This document shows, piece by piece, positions 29,720-40,461 of a stretch of 64,000 bases of DNA. Source of the stretch: Rubrivivax sp. A210 (GTDB lineage: Bacteria > Pseudomonadota > Gammaproteobacteria > Burkholderiales > Burkholderiaceae_C); assembly GCF_904426505.1 (NCBI RefSeq), contig NZ_CAJGBN010000023.1, forward strand, positions 62,001 to 126,000, written 5' to 3'. A program made the translations under genes and the position numbers. The first letter of the stretch is position 1; each line of letters opens with the position of its first letter. A model generated the notes under the pieces. The model was not told where the DNA came from and made no database searches. It saw only the letters and a list, made by a program, of their open reading frames with translations.

Positions 29720-30469
29720 TCAGCGCAGGCGCGCCAAGGCCAGGTACTCGCTCACCGGCACTTCCTCGGCCCGCCGCTGCAGGTCGAAGTCGGTGGTGAG
29801 GCCCTGGTCTGCGATCCAGCGCCCCAGCGTGTGGCGCAGGATCTTGCGCCGCTGCGAGAAGGCGGCGGTAACCAGCGCCGACAGCCGGGCTGCGTCCACC
29901 GTGGCGTCAAGCGGCAGCGGCTCCATGCGCACCACGGCCGAATCGACGCGCGGCGGCGGCTCGAAGGCCTCAGGCGGCACGTCGAGCACGTCCTCGATGC
30001 GGTAGCGCCACTGCAGCATCACCGACAACCGCCCGTAGTCCTTGCTGCCCGGCGCCGCGGCCATGCGCTCGACCACCTCCTTCTGCAGCATGAAGTGCTG
30101 GTCCTGCACCGTGTGGCAGGCCTGCAGCAGGTGGAAGAGGATGGGCGTGGAGATGTTGTAGGGCAGGTTGCCCACCACGCGCAGCGGCCGGCCGGCGGCC
30201 AGCGCCACGAAATCAACCTTCAGCACATCGGCCTCGATCACCGTCAGACCCGGCTGGCGGCGCAGCCGCGCCGCAAGATCGCGGTCGAGCTCGATCACGG
30301 TGAGCTCGCCGCAGCGCTCGCGCAGCGGGCCGGTGAGCGCGCCGAGGCCGGGGCCTATCTCCACCAGCGCCTGGCCCGGCTGCGGGGCTATGGCGCGCAC
30401 GATGCCGTCGATCACCGCCTCGTCGGCCAGGAAGTGCTGGCCGAAGCGCTTGCGCGCGATGTGCTTCAC
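29720..30469 (-). CDS. rsmA: 16S rRNA dimethyladenosine transferase RsmA (KsgA)
   Basis: A 249-residue SAM-dependent enzyme that dimethylates two adjacent adenosines in the 3' hairpin of 16S rRNA late in 30S assembly. Motifs are KRFGQHFL near the start, [11 protein letters not shown] (SAM binding) and [10 protein letters not shown] (catalytic motif IV). The start is GTG with AAGG six bases ahead; an ATG closer to the surA stop runs out of frame. It is the last gene of the leftward lptD-surA-rsmA group, and pdxA, often next, is missing. Confidence 0.96.
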   Translation of the reverse strand: MKHIARKRFGQHFLADEAVIDGIVRAIAPQPGQALVEIGPGLGALTGPLRERCGELTVIELDRDLAARLRRQPGLTVIEADVLKVDFVALAAGRPLRVVGNLPYNISTPILFHLLQACHTVQDQHFMLQKEVVERMAAAPGSKDYGRLSVMLQWRYRIEDVLDVPPEAFEPPPRVDSAVVRMEPLPLDATVDAARLSALVTAAFSQRRKILRHTLGRWIADQGLTTDFDLQRRAEEVPVSEYLALARLR

Positions 30470-30476
30470 GCCGCCT

Positions 30477-31811
30477 TCATTGCGGCGGCTCGCGCAACTC
30501 GACGTAGGCGCGCGAACGCAGCTCCTTGGCCCAGTCGGCATAGGCCTGGTCGAACTTCTGCTCGCGCAGCACATTGCGCGCCTGTTCGCGCAATTGCTTG
30601 GGTTCGAGCGCGGCCTCGCGGCGTTCGAGCACCTGGATCAGGTGGACGCCGAAGCGCGAGACCAGCGGCGCCGAGAGGCCGCCGATGGCCAGCTCGTTCA
30701 TCGCCGCCTCGAACTCCGGCACCATCATGCCGGGCGACGCCCAGCCCAGATCACCGCCGCCGGCGGCCGAGCCGTCTTCGCTGTACTGGCGCGCGATGTC
30801 CTCGAATGTCTTGCTGCCGTCCTCGATCTGACGCTTGTACTCGGCAAGCCGGCGCGCGGCCAGCTCGGGCGTGAGCTGGGGCGAGACGCGCAGCAGCACA
30901 TGGCGGGCGCGCGTCTGCGTGATGCGGCCCACGCCGCCATCCTTGCGCGCCAGCACCTTGAGGATGTGGAAGCCGGCGCCGGTGCGCAGCAGCCTGGGCG
31001 TCACGGCACCGACCTCGAGGCCGCGCGTGGACTCGACGAAGGCATCGGGCAGGCGCGAGGCCGGACGCGCGCCGATTTCGCCGCCGCGGGCGCGGTTGGC
31101 GTCTTCCGAGACCTCCTTGGCCACGGCATCGAAGGCCTCGCCGCCCAGCACGCGGGCGAGTACGGCCTCGGCGACGGCGCGACGCGCCGCCTCGGCGGCG
31201 GCGTCGGCGCCCTCGGGCACGGACACGAGAATCTGCGCCAGATTCGTCTCGGCCTGGGCCTGCGCCACCTGGCGCTGGCTTTCCAGCAGCTTCTCGATCT
31301 CTTCGTCGCCAATGCGGATGCGCTGGTAGACCTCGCGCTCGCGCAGCCGCTCGATCAGGATCTGGTCGCGCAGGTTGGCGCGGAAGCGCAAGTAGTCCAT
31401 GCCCTCGTCGCGCAAGCGCTGGCGCAGCACCTCGAGCGAGACCTGGTTCTGCTGCGCGATGTTCTGCACCGCGCGGTCGAGTTCGACGTCGTCGACCTTC
31501 ATGCCGCTGTCGCGTGCAGAGCTGATCATCGCGCGCTCGTCGATCAACGAATCGAGCGCCTGGCGGCGCAAGTCGCTCTCGGGCGGCAGCCGTGCGCCGC
31601 TGCGCCCGGCCTCAGCCTGGGCGCGCTCGAGGCGGCGCTGCACCTCGCCCGCGGTGACCAGTTCCTGGTTGACGACCGCGGCGATGTAGTCGCCATTGCG
31701 CACGTCTCGCTCCGGCGCTGCGGCCGCGGGCCCGGCGGCGGCCGCAATCATCACCGCAAGGGCAAGGGCAAGGTCCACCGGACGGGGCCGGCGGCGGGAA
31801 TATGGGGTCAT
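30477..31811 (-). CDS. surA: periplasmic chaperone/peptidyl-prolyl isomerase SurA
   Basis: A 444-residue exported chaperone. It has a signal peptide of about 32 residues with Arg-rich start, then the N-terminal chaperone core beginning [20 protein letters not shown]. Two parvulin domains follow at roughly residues 180-285 ([16 protein letters not shown] [12 protein letters not shown]) and 295-395 ([31 protein letters not shown]). SurA escorts unfolded outer-membrane proteins, including LptD, to the BAM complex. Its ATG overlaps the lptD stop by ATGA, so chaperone and client are translationally coupled. Confidence 0.96.
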   Translation of the reverse strand: MTPYSRRRPRPVDLALALAVMIAAAAGPAAAAPERDVRNGDYIAAVVNQELVTAGEVQRRLERAQAEAGRSGARLPPESDLRRQALDSLIDERAMISSARDSGMKVDDVELDRAVQNIAQQNQVSLEVLRQRLRDEGMDYLRFRANLRDQILIERLREREVYQRIRIGDEEIEKLLESQRQVAQAQAETNLAQILVSVPEGADAAAEAARRAVAEAVLARVLGGEAFDAVAKEVSEDANRARGGEIGARPASRLPDAFVESTRGLEVGAVTPRLLRTGAGFHILKVLARKDGGVGRITQTRARHVLLRVSPQLTPELAARRLAEYKRQIEDGSKTFEDIARQYSEDGSAAGGGDLGWASPGMMVPEFEAAMNELAIGGLSAPLVSRFGVHLIQVLERREAALEPKQLREQARNVLREQKFDQAYADWAKELRSRAYVELREPPQ

Positions 31812-34168
31812 GGCGAGGGCGACACGGTGGGGTCGCCAGGCGATCCTGGCGACGAAGCTTCGGCGCCGCGCTCTTCGCGCAGCAGCCGGTAGCCGGGGAT
31901 ATTGTCCTTCAAGACCTTGAGCGGGTTGGACCCGATGCGCGACAGCCCGACCAGCTCCAGCTGCAGCAGCAGCCGCGTCGTCGCCTCGCTGCGCCCGGTG
32001 GACAACTGCTCGGCGACGATGCGCCCTATCCAGCAGCCGGCATCGTATTCGGCGCCGATCACCGCATCGGTCATGCGGCTGTCCTTGAGGCTGTAGTTGA
32101 TGCGGCCGACCGAGTACCAGTTGCCGCCGCAGCTGCCGGACTTGCCGCCGCCACGGAAGACCGGCCATTGCCAGCCCAGCTCGAGCTGCTCGGAGAGATC
32201 GCGCGCCAGCCGGTAGGTGGTGCTGACGGTGCGAAAGGGGCCGGGCGAATAGCGCGCGCCGACGATGGTGCGCACCGAGCGCTGGCTGTCGGGGCTGTAT
32301 TGCAGCGCTGCGTCCAGCGTCCACGAGGGCAGCACGCTGGTCGAGCCTACCAGCAGCGCGTCCGACAGGCGCTGCTTGAGCGGTTCGCCGTCGGGCGTGC
32401 CGTCGGCCTGAGCGGCGACGCGCTGGGTGCGCAGCAGGTAGCGCTGCACCAGGCCCAGGCGCAAGGCCTCGGCGCCGCTCACCGCGTCGACCAGGCGGGT
32501 GGTGAAGCCGGCGGTGAGCTGCTGGGCATCGGCGACGCGGTCGATGCCCGAGAAGGCGTTGTCGGAATAGAGCGAGACGAAGTTGAAGTCCTTGGCCGCC
32601 GAGTCGTAGTTGGGCAGCTGACTCTGGGCACGGTAGGGCGTGTCGACGTACAGCAGGCGCGGCTCCAGCGTCTGGTGCAGCGCGCGGCCGAAAAGCTCGG
32701 TGCGGCGCTCCAGCTCGAAGCCTGCGTCGAGGCTGAAGGTTGGAATGACGCGGCCGGCACGCTGGCTGGCGCTGCCCGGCGCCAGGCCCTGGTAGTGGGC
32801 GGCGTTGACCGACAGCCGCGGCACCAGCCACCAGCCCGGCTCGCGCAGCGGCCGGCTCAGCTGGGCGAGCACATGCCAGCGCTCGCCCGCCGGGCGCGCC
32901 GTGCTCAATTCCTGGCCCTGGGGCAAGGTGAAGCGGTTGTATTCGGTTTCGGCGCTGTACTGCCAGCCGCCGGCCTCGCCGCCCAGGCGCAGGCCCAGCT
33001 GAGGGCTGCGCTCGTAGGGCGAGGCCACAAAGCTGTCGGCAGCCTGCGCCAGCTGCCAGCGCAGGCTGCGCGCATAGGCCAGGGCCTGGCTGGCCGCCAG
33101 CTCGAAGGGCCATTCAACGCCCAGGCGCGCCGGCAGCAGACGCGGCGTGAAGCTGCGGCTGGCGCTGGGGAAATCCTTCCACCACTGGGCGTCCGACACG
33201 CGCGCCACATCGGCGCTGTAGCGCAGGCCGTCCCAGGCGCTGCCCTCGTGCTGCCAGCGCAGTGCGTGGCGGGCGCTGCCGGTGAGGCGGTCACGAAACA
33301 GCCAGTCCAGCGCCAGCGAGCCTTCCAGCGCGGGCTCCAGGTAGCGCAGCTCGGTCTCAAGCCCGAGGCCGCGCCGGGCCATCACGCGCGGCGCCAGCGT
33401 CATGTCGCGGTTGGGCGCGATGTCCCAGTAATAGGGCACCGAAAGCATCACGCCGCTGCGGTTGTCGATGTTGATCGACGGCGGCAGCCAACCCGAGCGG
33501 CGCGAGTCGTCGAGCGGAAAGCTGAAGGTCGGCAGCGCCAGGATGGGCGCGCCCAGGAAGCGCAGCACGGCGCCCTCGGCGACGCCCTCGTTGGCGTCGA
33601 AATCCAGCGTCACGCTCTTGGCGCGCAGCACCCAGTCGGGCTCGTCGGGGCCATCGCGGCGACAGCTCGTGTACTGCGCGTCGGTGGCGCGTGCGCGGCC
33701 GCTTTCCAGGAAGTCGATGCGCGCCGCGCTGCCACCGGCCCCCAGGCGCTGGAACTCGAACTCGGGCTGGAGGAAGAAGCCCTCGAAGCGCTGCACGCGC
33801 AGCTCAAGCGCGGGGCCGGAATAGACGGCGCCGTCGCGGCGGGCGCGCACATCGCCGCTGGCGCGCGCCAGGTCGCGCGCCATGTCGTAGGACAGGCGGT
33901 CGGCGCGGATGTCCAGCGTGCCGCGGCGGAACTCGACATCGCCTTCGGCGACGGTCTCCAGATCGGGCTGGCTGGCGATGCTCTGCGCGCGCAGCACGAT
34001 GGGCAGCTGCCGCGCCGCGTCGCCGCGCGGCAGGGATTGCAGGCCGGTGCTGGGCTGCAGCGGCATGGACTTGGGCGCGGACTTGGGCGAGGGTGGGGCG
34101 ACCTGGCCGCTGGCCCAGCCACCGGCCGCCAGCAGGCCGGCGGCCAGGGCCAGCGAGGGGATGCGCAT
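31808..34168 (-). CDS. lptD: LPS-assembly protein LptD
   Basis: A 786-residue outer-membrane protein. After a signal peptide of about 21 residues, a jellyroll LptA-like domain (about 60-190; ADRLSYDMARDLARASGDV) precedes the large C-terminal beta-barrel, which carries many alternating aromatic strands. Cysteines occur near residue 180 (YTSCRRDG) and in the barrel (KSGSCGGNW, DAGCWIG), consistent with the disulfides known in LptD. With LptE it inserts LPS into the outer leaflet. It begins a leftward transcript with surA and rsmA, divergent from the AmgK-like gene. Confidence 0.96.
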   Translation of the reverse strand: MRIPSLALAAGLLAAGGWASGQVAPPSPKSAPKSMPLQPSTGLQSLPRGDAARQLPIVLRAQSIASQPDLETVAEGDVEFRRGTLDIRADRLSYDMARDLARASGDVRARRDGAVYSGPALELRVQRFEGFFLQPEFEFQRLGAGGSAARIDFLESGRARATDAQYTSCRRDGPDEPDWVLRAKSVTLDFDANEGVAEGAVLRFLGAPILALPTFSFPLDDSRRSGWLPPSINIDNRSGVMLSVPYYWDIAPNRDMTLAPRVMARRGLGLETELRYLEPALEGSLALDWLFRDRLTGSARHALRWQHEGSAWDGLRYSADVARVSDAQWWKDFPSASRSFTPRLLPARLGVEWPFELAASQALAYARSLRWQLAQAADSFVASPYERSPQLGLRLGGEAGGWQYSAETEYNRFTLPQGQELSTARPAGERWHVLAQLSRPLREPGWWLVPRLSVNAAHYQGLAPGSASQRAGRVIPTFSLDAGFELERRTELFGRALHQTLEPRLLYVDTPYRAQSQLPNYDSAAKDFNFVSLYSDNAFSGIDRVADAQQLTAGFTTRLVDAVSGAEALRLGLVQRYLLRTQRVAAQADGTPDGEPLKQRLSDALLVGSTSVLPSWTLDAALQYSPDSQRSVRTIVGARYSPGPFRTVSTTYRLARDLSEQLELGWQWPVFRGGGKSGSCGGNWYSVGRINYSLKDSRMTDAVIGAEYDAGCWIGRIVAEQLSTGRSEATTRLLLQLELVGLSRIGSNPLKVLKDNIPGYRLLREERGAEASSPGSPGDPTVSPSP

Positions 34169-34219
34169 GCGGTAGACGGACCCTTGTTGTCACGGGGCGG
34201 GCAGCGGCCAGCCCCTTTG

Positions 34220-34225
34220 TAGAAT
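34220..34225 (+). promoter_or_regulatory. -10-like box directly ahead of the AmgK-like gene
   Basis: TAGAAT with nine bases to the ATG. A message from it would have a leader of about three bases. No Shine-Dalgarno sequence is present, and no well-spaced -35 is seen. Confidence 0.4.
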
Positions 34226-34234
34226 GGATTATCC

Positions 34235-35113
34235 ATGAGGGTTGCAGCCGCCAGCGTCACCTGGGCCGATGCCGCGCGCCAGGCCGCTTTCGAGCGCTGG
34301 CTGGCGGACGTCGGGCTGCGGCATGGCGCCGACACCGAACTGGCCTTCGTGCCGGCAGACACCCCGGCCGGCCCCCGCTATCTGCAAGCGCTGCAACAGG
34401 CCCAGCAACAAGCCGATGCCCCTGAGGTCGAGCGCCTGATGCGCGCAGCCCTGGCTGGGCTGGTGCGGCTTCAGCAGACCGTGTCGGCGGACTTGCTGCC
34501 ACCCTGCGACGAGGCGCGGCTGCAGCGCGAACTGGCGCTCTTCCCCACCTGGTGCGTGGAATGCGAACACGGCAAGACCTGGAGCGCGGCCGAGCAGGCC
34601 ATCTGGCAGCGCGTGAGCACTCGCCTCATCGACAGCGCCCTGGCCCAGCCGGTGGTGGCCATGCACGGCGACTTTGCGCCGCGCCAGCTGCACGTCACCA
34701 CGCCAGGCCCCACCGTCCTGGGCTTCGATCGGGCTGCGGCCGGCCCCATCGCCTACGACCTGGTCTCGCTGCTGCGCGACGGCAGCCTGGCCTGGCCCGA
34801 GGAGCAGGAGTTGGACTGGGCCGTGCGCTGGTGGCAGCAGGCACGCCGCGCCGGGCTGCCGGTGGACGCCGACTTCGGCGAGTTCTGGCGCGGCTTCGAA
34901 TGGGCCGGGCTGCTGCGCCACCTTGGGCTGATAGGCGCGCTGTGCCGCCGCAAACACGGTGGCGAGGCCGCAGGCGGGGTCGATGCGGCCGAGCTGCAAG
35001 GCCTCTTCAACCACGCCAGCCGAGTGGCACTGCGCTATGCGCCACTCAAGCCGCTGCTGCGCCTGATCGAGCCGATGTCGGGCGCGCGGGTCGACGCCGG
35101 CTTCACCTTCTAG
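34235..35113 (+). CDS. degenerate AmgK-like aminoglycoside-phosphotransferase-fold protein
   Basis: A 292-residue protein in the place normally held by amgK (amino-sugar kinase of cell-wall recycling) next to lptD. The C-lobe is recognisable: ELALFPTWCVE, AQPVVAMHGDFAPRQLHV and GPIAYDLVSLLRDGSLAWP. Compared with the usual HRDFHSRNLMV and IDFQDA, the catalytic Asp of HGD remains. The metal-binding Asn is Gln (RQL), and the DFx aspartate position is Gly (VLGFDRAAAG). The N-lobe is shortened: the region that should hold the RRYFR and IVMDAPP strands of the ATP site is missing. murU, its usual partner, is not next. It may be a pseudokinase. The reading frame is intact with normal codon use. Confidence 0.75.
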   Translation: MRVAAASVTWADAARQAAFERWLADVGLRHGADTELAFVPADTPAGPRYLQALQQAQQQADAPEVERLMRAALAGLVRLQQTVSADLLPPCDEARLQRELALFPTWCVECEHGKTWSAAEQAIWQRVSTRLIDSALAQPVVAMHGDFAPRQLHVTTPGPTVLGFDRAAAGPIAYDLVSLLRDGSLAWPEEQELDWAVRWWQQARRAGLPVDADFGEFWRGFEWAGLLRHLGLIGALCRRKHGGEAAGGVDAAELQGLFNHASRVALRYAPLKPLLRLIEPMSGARVDAGFTF

Positions 35114-35732
35114 ACGATGGACATCCTGCCCTTCCTGCTCGATTTCGTGCTGCACGTCGACCGCCACCTGTCGGACTTCGTGCAGGCCTATGGCGGCTGG
35201 GTCTATGCACTGCTGTTCGCCATCATCTTCATCGAGACCGGCGTCGTCGTGATGCCCTTCCTGCCCGGCGATTCGCTGCTCTTCGTGGTGGGCGCGCTGT
35301 GCGGGCTGGGCCTGATGAGCCTGCCGCTGGCGATGCTGCTGCTCACCGCGGCGGCCATCCTGGGCAACCAGACCAACTACGCCATAGGCCGGCGCATCGG
35401 CCCGCGCGTCTTCGCCTGGCCCAAGTCGCGCTGGTTCAACCGCGAGGCCTTCGACCGCATGCACGCCTTCTACGAGCAGTACGGCGGCATCACCATCGTG
35501 CTGGCGCGCTTCATGCCCTTCCTGCGCACCTTCGCGCCCTTCGTCGCCGGCGTGGCGCAGATGACGCGCCGCAAGTTCACGTTCTATGACGTCAGCGGCG
35601 GCACGCTGTGGGTGTGCAGCCTGACGCTGGCCGGTTACCTGTTCGGCAACATCCCCTGGGTGAAGGCGAACCTGTCGACCATCATCTGGCTGATGATCGC
35701 CGTGCCGGGGCTGGTGGTCATCGTGGGCGCGC

Positions 35733-37193
<1,461 letters not shown>

Positions 37194-37246
37194 CGGGGCT
37201 TTCCTCGGACAGGGGTGGCGCAATGGGCCGCGGTGGCCGGCATCGA

Positions 37247-37630
37247 TCAGCCGGCGGCGGCGGCGCCCATGCAGAAGAAATTGAGCTTGTTGCCGTCGAG
37301 ATCGCGGAAATAGCCGCCGTAGAAGCTGTCGCCGCGCGGACCGGCCGCGCCCTCGTCGTTGGCGCCCAGTTCCAGCGCCTTCTTGTGCAGCGCGTCGACC
37401 TGGGCCCGCGTCTGCACGACCAGGGCCACCATGGTGCCGTTGCCGCGCGTGGCCGGCTGGCCGTCGAAAGGCGTCATCACGGCCAGGCTGGGCTGTTCCA
37501 TCGTCACGCCCCAGGCGATGCCGCGGTCGAACTCCCACAGGCGCTTGGCGCCGATGCCGCCAAGCAAGGCGTCGTAGAAGGCCGCGGCGCGCGGCAGGTC
37601 ATTGGTGCCCAAGGTCACGTAACCGATCAT
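37247..37630 (-). CDS. VOC family protein (glyoxalase/bleomycin-resistance fold)
   Basis: A 127-residue protein starting MIGYVTLGTNDLPRAAAFYD, the classic first beta-alpha unit of a vicinal-oxygen-chelate domain. It ends YFRDLDGNKLNFF, which carries the C-terminal Glu/Asp strand of the family. Such proteins act as small lyases or dioxygenases or bind drugs; the function here is open. GGAGACA lies just before the ATG. It precedes the M20 gene by 53 bases on the same strand and may be co-transcribed. Confidence 0.88.
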   Translation of the reverse strand: MIGYVTLGTNDLPRAAAFYDALLGGIGAKRLWEFDRGIAWGVTMEQPSLAVMTPFDGQPATRGNGTMVALVVQTRAQVDALHKKALELGANDEGAAGPRGDSFYGGYFRDLDGNKLNFFCMGAAAAG

Positions 37631-37742
37631 GGCTGTCTCCTGCAAGCCGCCCCGCTGGCGGCGCGCCGCAGTGTAGTTCGCGCGTTGGGCTCAAGTTTCG
37701 CGCCGGCCGCACCGATAAAGGGCACAAAGGAGCAAGACCGCT

Positions 37743-38147
37743 ATGAAGAAGCTTTTGGCAGTTGCATTCGTGGCCCTGGCCGGCCTGTGCGCCAGCGCCC
37801 AGGCGCAGGACTTTGCCGACCTGCGCACCAAGCTCAGCGCCGCCCGTGAATCGCTGGTGACGATGCTGGTCAACAAGGACAAGCGCGGCGCCGACCACCA
37901 GAAGGTGGTCAAGGACACGGCCGACGCGGTGAGCGCGGCCCTCACCAAGCTCAAGCCCGCCGCCGGCAAGGAGGCGCAGTTCAAGGAGCTGGTCGAGACC
38001 TGGAACGCCTTCAAGAAGACGCGCGAGACCGAGCTGGTGCCCGCCATCCTGGCCGGCAAGGACGAGGAGGCGCGCAAGATCGCAGGCGGCGTGCAAAAGG
38101 AACGCATCACCAAGTGCCAGCAGCTGGTGGGTGAGCTGGGCGGCTGA
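37743..38147 (+). CDS. small exported helical protein upstream of a chemoreceptor
   Basis: A 134-residue protein with a clear signal peptide ([21 protein letters not shown], cleavage likely after AQA). The mature part is almost entirely helical and Lys/Ala-rich, ending [15 protein letters not shown]. It lacks a CxxCH haem motif, so it is not a cytochrome c'. The pattern of long amphipathic helices ([30 protein letters not shown]) resembles the four-helix-bundle ligand-binding domain of methyl-accepting proteins, such as the one encoded 56 bases downstream. AAAGGAG precedes the ATG. A periplasmic partner or soluble sensor for the chemoreceptor is possible but unproven. Confidence 0.7.
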   Translation: MKKLLAVAFVALAGLCASAQAQDFADLRTKLSAARESLVTMLVNKDKRGADHQKVVKDTADAVSAALTKLKPAAGKEAQFKELVETWNAFKKTRETELVPAILAGKDEEARKIAGGVQKERITKCQQLVGELGG

Positions 38148-38203
38148 GCCACGACCCCTCGCGCCGGCCCGCCCGGCGGCGCGGCAACCGCAGGAGTTCA
38201 AGC

Positions 38204-39748
38204 ATGTCGCTGCTCGACCTGAAGATCGGGCCCCGCGTCGCCGCCGCCTTCGGCGCGGTGCTGCTGACCATCACTGCCCTGGTGGTGGTGGTGGTGGTGA
38301 GCCTGTCGCGCAGCGCCGACGCCGCCGCCCGCATGGGCCTCGGCGTGCAGTTGCAGGGCCAGTCATCGGCGCTGCACCTGATGGCCAAGGACAACGCCAT
38401 CGCCAGCATGGTGCTGCTGCTGGCGCCCGGAAGCGAGCAGCAGGCGCGGCTGCGCAAGGAGATGGCCGAGCGCGACCAGCGCATCGACACCGGCCTGGCA
38501 GCCATGGAACAGGCGATGACCGGCTCGGACGAGGGCAAGACCCTGATCGCCGACATCCGCAAGCGCCAGGCGATCTACCGCGCCGGCGTCAAGCACATCG
38601 TCGACCTCGTCCAGGCCGGCAAGCAGGCCGAAGCCGCCTTTGCCGCCGACGAGGAGATGATTCCCATGCTGGCACCCTTCCTGGGCGCGCTGGCCAAGCT
38701 CGACGCGCACCAGATCGAGAGCGTGCGCGCGGCCGAGGCTGCCAACACCGCCCTCATCGCCACCACGCGCTGGCTGGCGCTGGGCGCCGGGCTGGCGGCG
38801 GCGCTGCTGGCGCTGGCCGCGGGCGGCTGGCTCATCACTTCGCTCAAGCGGCCTCTGGCCCAGGCGCTGGACTTCGCCCGCGGCGTCGCCGCCGGCGACC
38901 TGACCACGCATGCCGATTCGCGCGGCCACGACGAAGTGGCCGACCTGCTGCGCGAGCTGAACCGCATGTGTACCAGCCTCGAGAAGCTGGTGACCGATGT
39001 GCGCCTGGCCGCCGACAACATCGCCACCGGCGCACAACAGATTGCCAGCGGCAACGCCGACCTGTCGCAGCGCACCGAGATACAGGCATCGACGCTGGAG
39101 GAAACCGCGGCCTCGATGGACCAGCTCGGCGCCGCGGTGACGCAAAACGCCGACCATGCCCGCGAGGCCAACACACTGGCCCGCGGCGCCAGCGAGGTGG
39201 CGGCGCGCGGCGGCGCCGTGGTGGCGCGCGTGATCGAGACCATGAAGGGCATCGACGCCAGCTCAAAGCGCATCGTCGACATCATCGGCGTCATCGACGG
39301 CATTGCCTTCCAGACCAATATCCTGGCGCTCAACGCCGCCGTCGAGGCGGCCCGCGCCGGCGCCGAGGGCCGCGGCTTCGCCGTCGTCGCCGCCGAAGTG
39401 CGCGCGCTGGCCCAGCGCAGCGCGGAGGCGGCGCGCGAGATCAAGGCGCTGATCGGCGCCAGCGTGGCCCAGGTCGAGACCGGCTCGGGCCTGGTCGACG
39501 AGGCCGGCACCACCATGCAGGAGGTGGTGCAGGCCATCCAGCGCGTCTCGGCCCTGATGGGCGAGATCGACCACGCCACGCGCGAGCAGAGCCAGGGCGT
39601 GCAGCAGGTCAACCAGGCCGTCGGCCAGATGGACCAGGCCACACAGCAGAACGCGGCCCTGGTGGAGCAATCAGCCGCCGCGGCAGACAGCCTGAGCCAG
39701 CAGGCACAGCAGCTCGTACACGCGGTGGCGGTGTTCAAGCTGCGGTGA
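38204..39748 (+). CDS. methyl-accepting chemotaxis protein
   Basis: A 514-residue receptor: first membrane helix near 11-33, a four-helix-bundle periplasmic domain of about 150 residues, a second helix near 187-212, then HAMP (about 212-265) and the cytoplasmic signalling hairpin. The conserved tip reads [20 protein letters not shown] followed by [20 protein letters not shown]. It will couple ligand binding to CheA/CheW and the flagellar motor or a Che-like pathway. There is no C-terminal pentapeptide for CheR/CheB binding, as in many receptors. The ligand is unknown. Confidence 0.94.
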   Translation: MSLLDLKIGPRVAAAFGAVLLTITALVVVVVVSLSRSADAAARMGLGVQLQGQSSALHLMAKDNAIASMVLLLAPGSEQQARLRKEMAERDQRIDTGLAAMEQAMTGSDEGKTLIADIRKRQAIYRAGVKHIVDLVQAGKQAEAAFAADEEMIPMLAPFLGALAKLDAHQIESVRAAEAANTALIATTRWLALGAGLAAALLALAAGGWLITSLKRPLAQALDFARGVAAGDLTTHADSRGHDEVADLLRELNRMCTSLEKLVTDVRLAADNIATGAQQIASGNADLSQRTEIQASTLEETAASMDQLGAAVTQNADHAREANTLARGASEVAARGGAVVARVIETMKGIDASSKRIVDIIGVIDGIAFQTNILALNAAVEAARAGAEGRGFAVVAAEVRALAQRSAEAAREIKALIGASVAQVETGSGLVDEAGTTMQEVVQAIQRVSALMGEIDHATREQSQGVQQVNQAVGQMDQATQQNAALVEQSAAAADSLSQQAQQLVHAVAVFKLR

Positions 39749-39827
39749 GCGGGGCAGGGCGGCCGTGGCGCGGCCAGGCTCTGGTGCGGCGCAGCGGGAG
39801 CCATCCGAGCGCGGCAGACTCCCTGCG

Positions 39828-40433
39828 TCAGGCGTCGTAAGGCTCGAAATCCTCGTCGTCGCCTTCGCCACCGTCAGGCGGCGTTGCGAAAAGCGGCGAG
39901 AAAGCGGCCCCGCTGTGGTGGGGATGAGCAAGCACGACCTCGCGCACGCGTTCGCTCGCCACCCAGTAGCTCAGGTTCTCCGCAAGCCGGAACATGTGTA
40001 CCCCCCGCGCCCTGGATTCGTCGATGACCAGTTCGTCGAAGAACTCGCCAGCGTCGAATTCATCCGACAGCCGTTCCCCGCGCGAGCGCTGGCGGTCAAC
40101 GGCTTCGACGCGGCCGACCACATTGACGACCACGCGATCAATCCAGACCTCGCCGGTCAGGGGATTGGTGATCCGTGCCGGATAGGCCACCAGATTGTCG
40201 ATGCCCGCGGCCAGCAAGGCCTGGTACAGATCAGTGCGCATCACCGGAATCGGTGCGTAGTAGAAGTCGAGCAGGCGACCCGGTTGGCGCAGCGTCAGCT
40301 CGAACGGCGCCGGCACCGGGATGGCCCAAGGCACACCGCCCACCCAATTGGTCAGTGCCGCCGGCACCTCGGGCGCCGGCCCCGGTATGGCATCGCCCTC
40401 GGCAAGGTTTGACCAGAGTTGGTAGTACCTCAT
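39828..40433 (-). CDS. Imm11/DUF1629-like immunity protein
   Basis: A 201-residue acidic protein with no signal peptide. It has YYQLWSNLAEGDAIP at the start, LTNWVGGVPW, and a late ELVIDESRARGVHMFRLAEN stretch. Together these recall the DUF1629 (Imm11) immunity family found beside polymorphic toxins. The match is by pattern only and needs a profile search. It lies 28 bases downstream of the AHH nuclease gene, on the same strand, which is the normal place for a cognate immunity gene. AGGAG precedes the ATG by about nine bases. The tail is very acidic (EGDDEDFEP), as is usual for proteins that bind nucleases. Confidence 0.68.
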   Translation of the reverse strand: MRYYQLWSNLAEGDAIPGPAPEVPAALTNWVGGVPWAIPVPAPFELTLRQPGRLLDFYYAPIPVMRTDLYQALLAAGIDNLVAYPARITNPLTGEVWIDRVVVNVVGRVEAVDRQRSRGERLSDEFDAGEFFDELVIDESRARGVHMFRLAENLSYWVASERVREVVLAHPHHSGAAFSPLFATPPDGGEGDDEDFEPYDA

Positions 40434-40461
40434 GTTCCAGGCTCCTGATTCCGCCGTGTGG

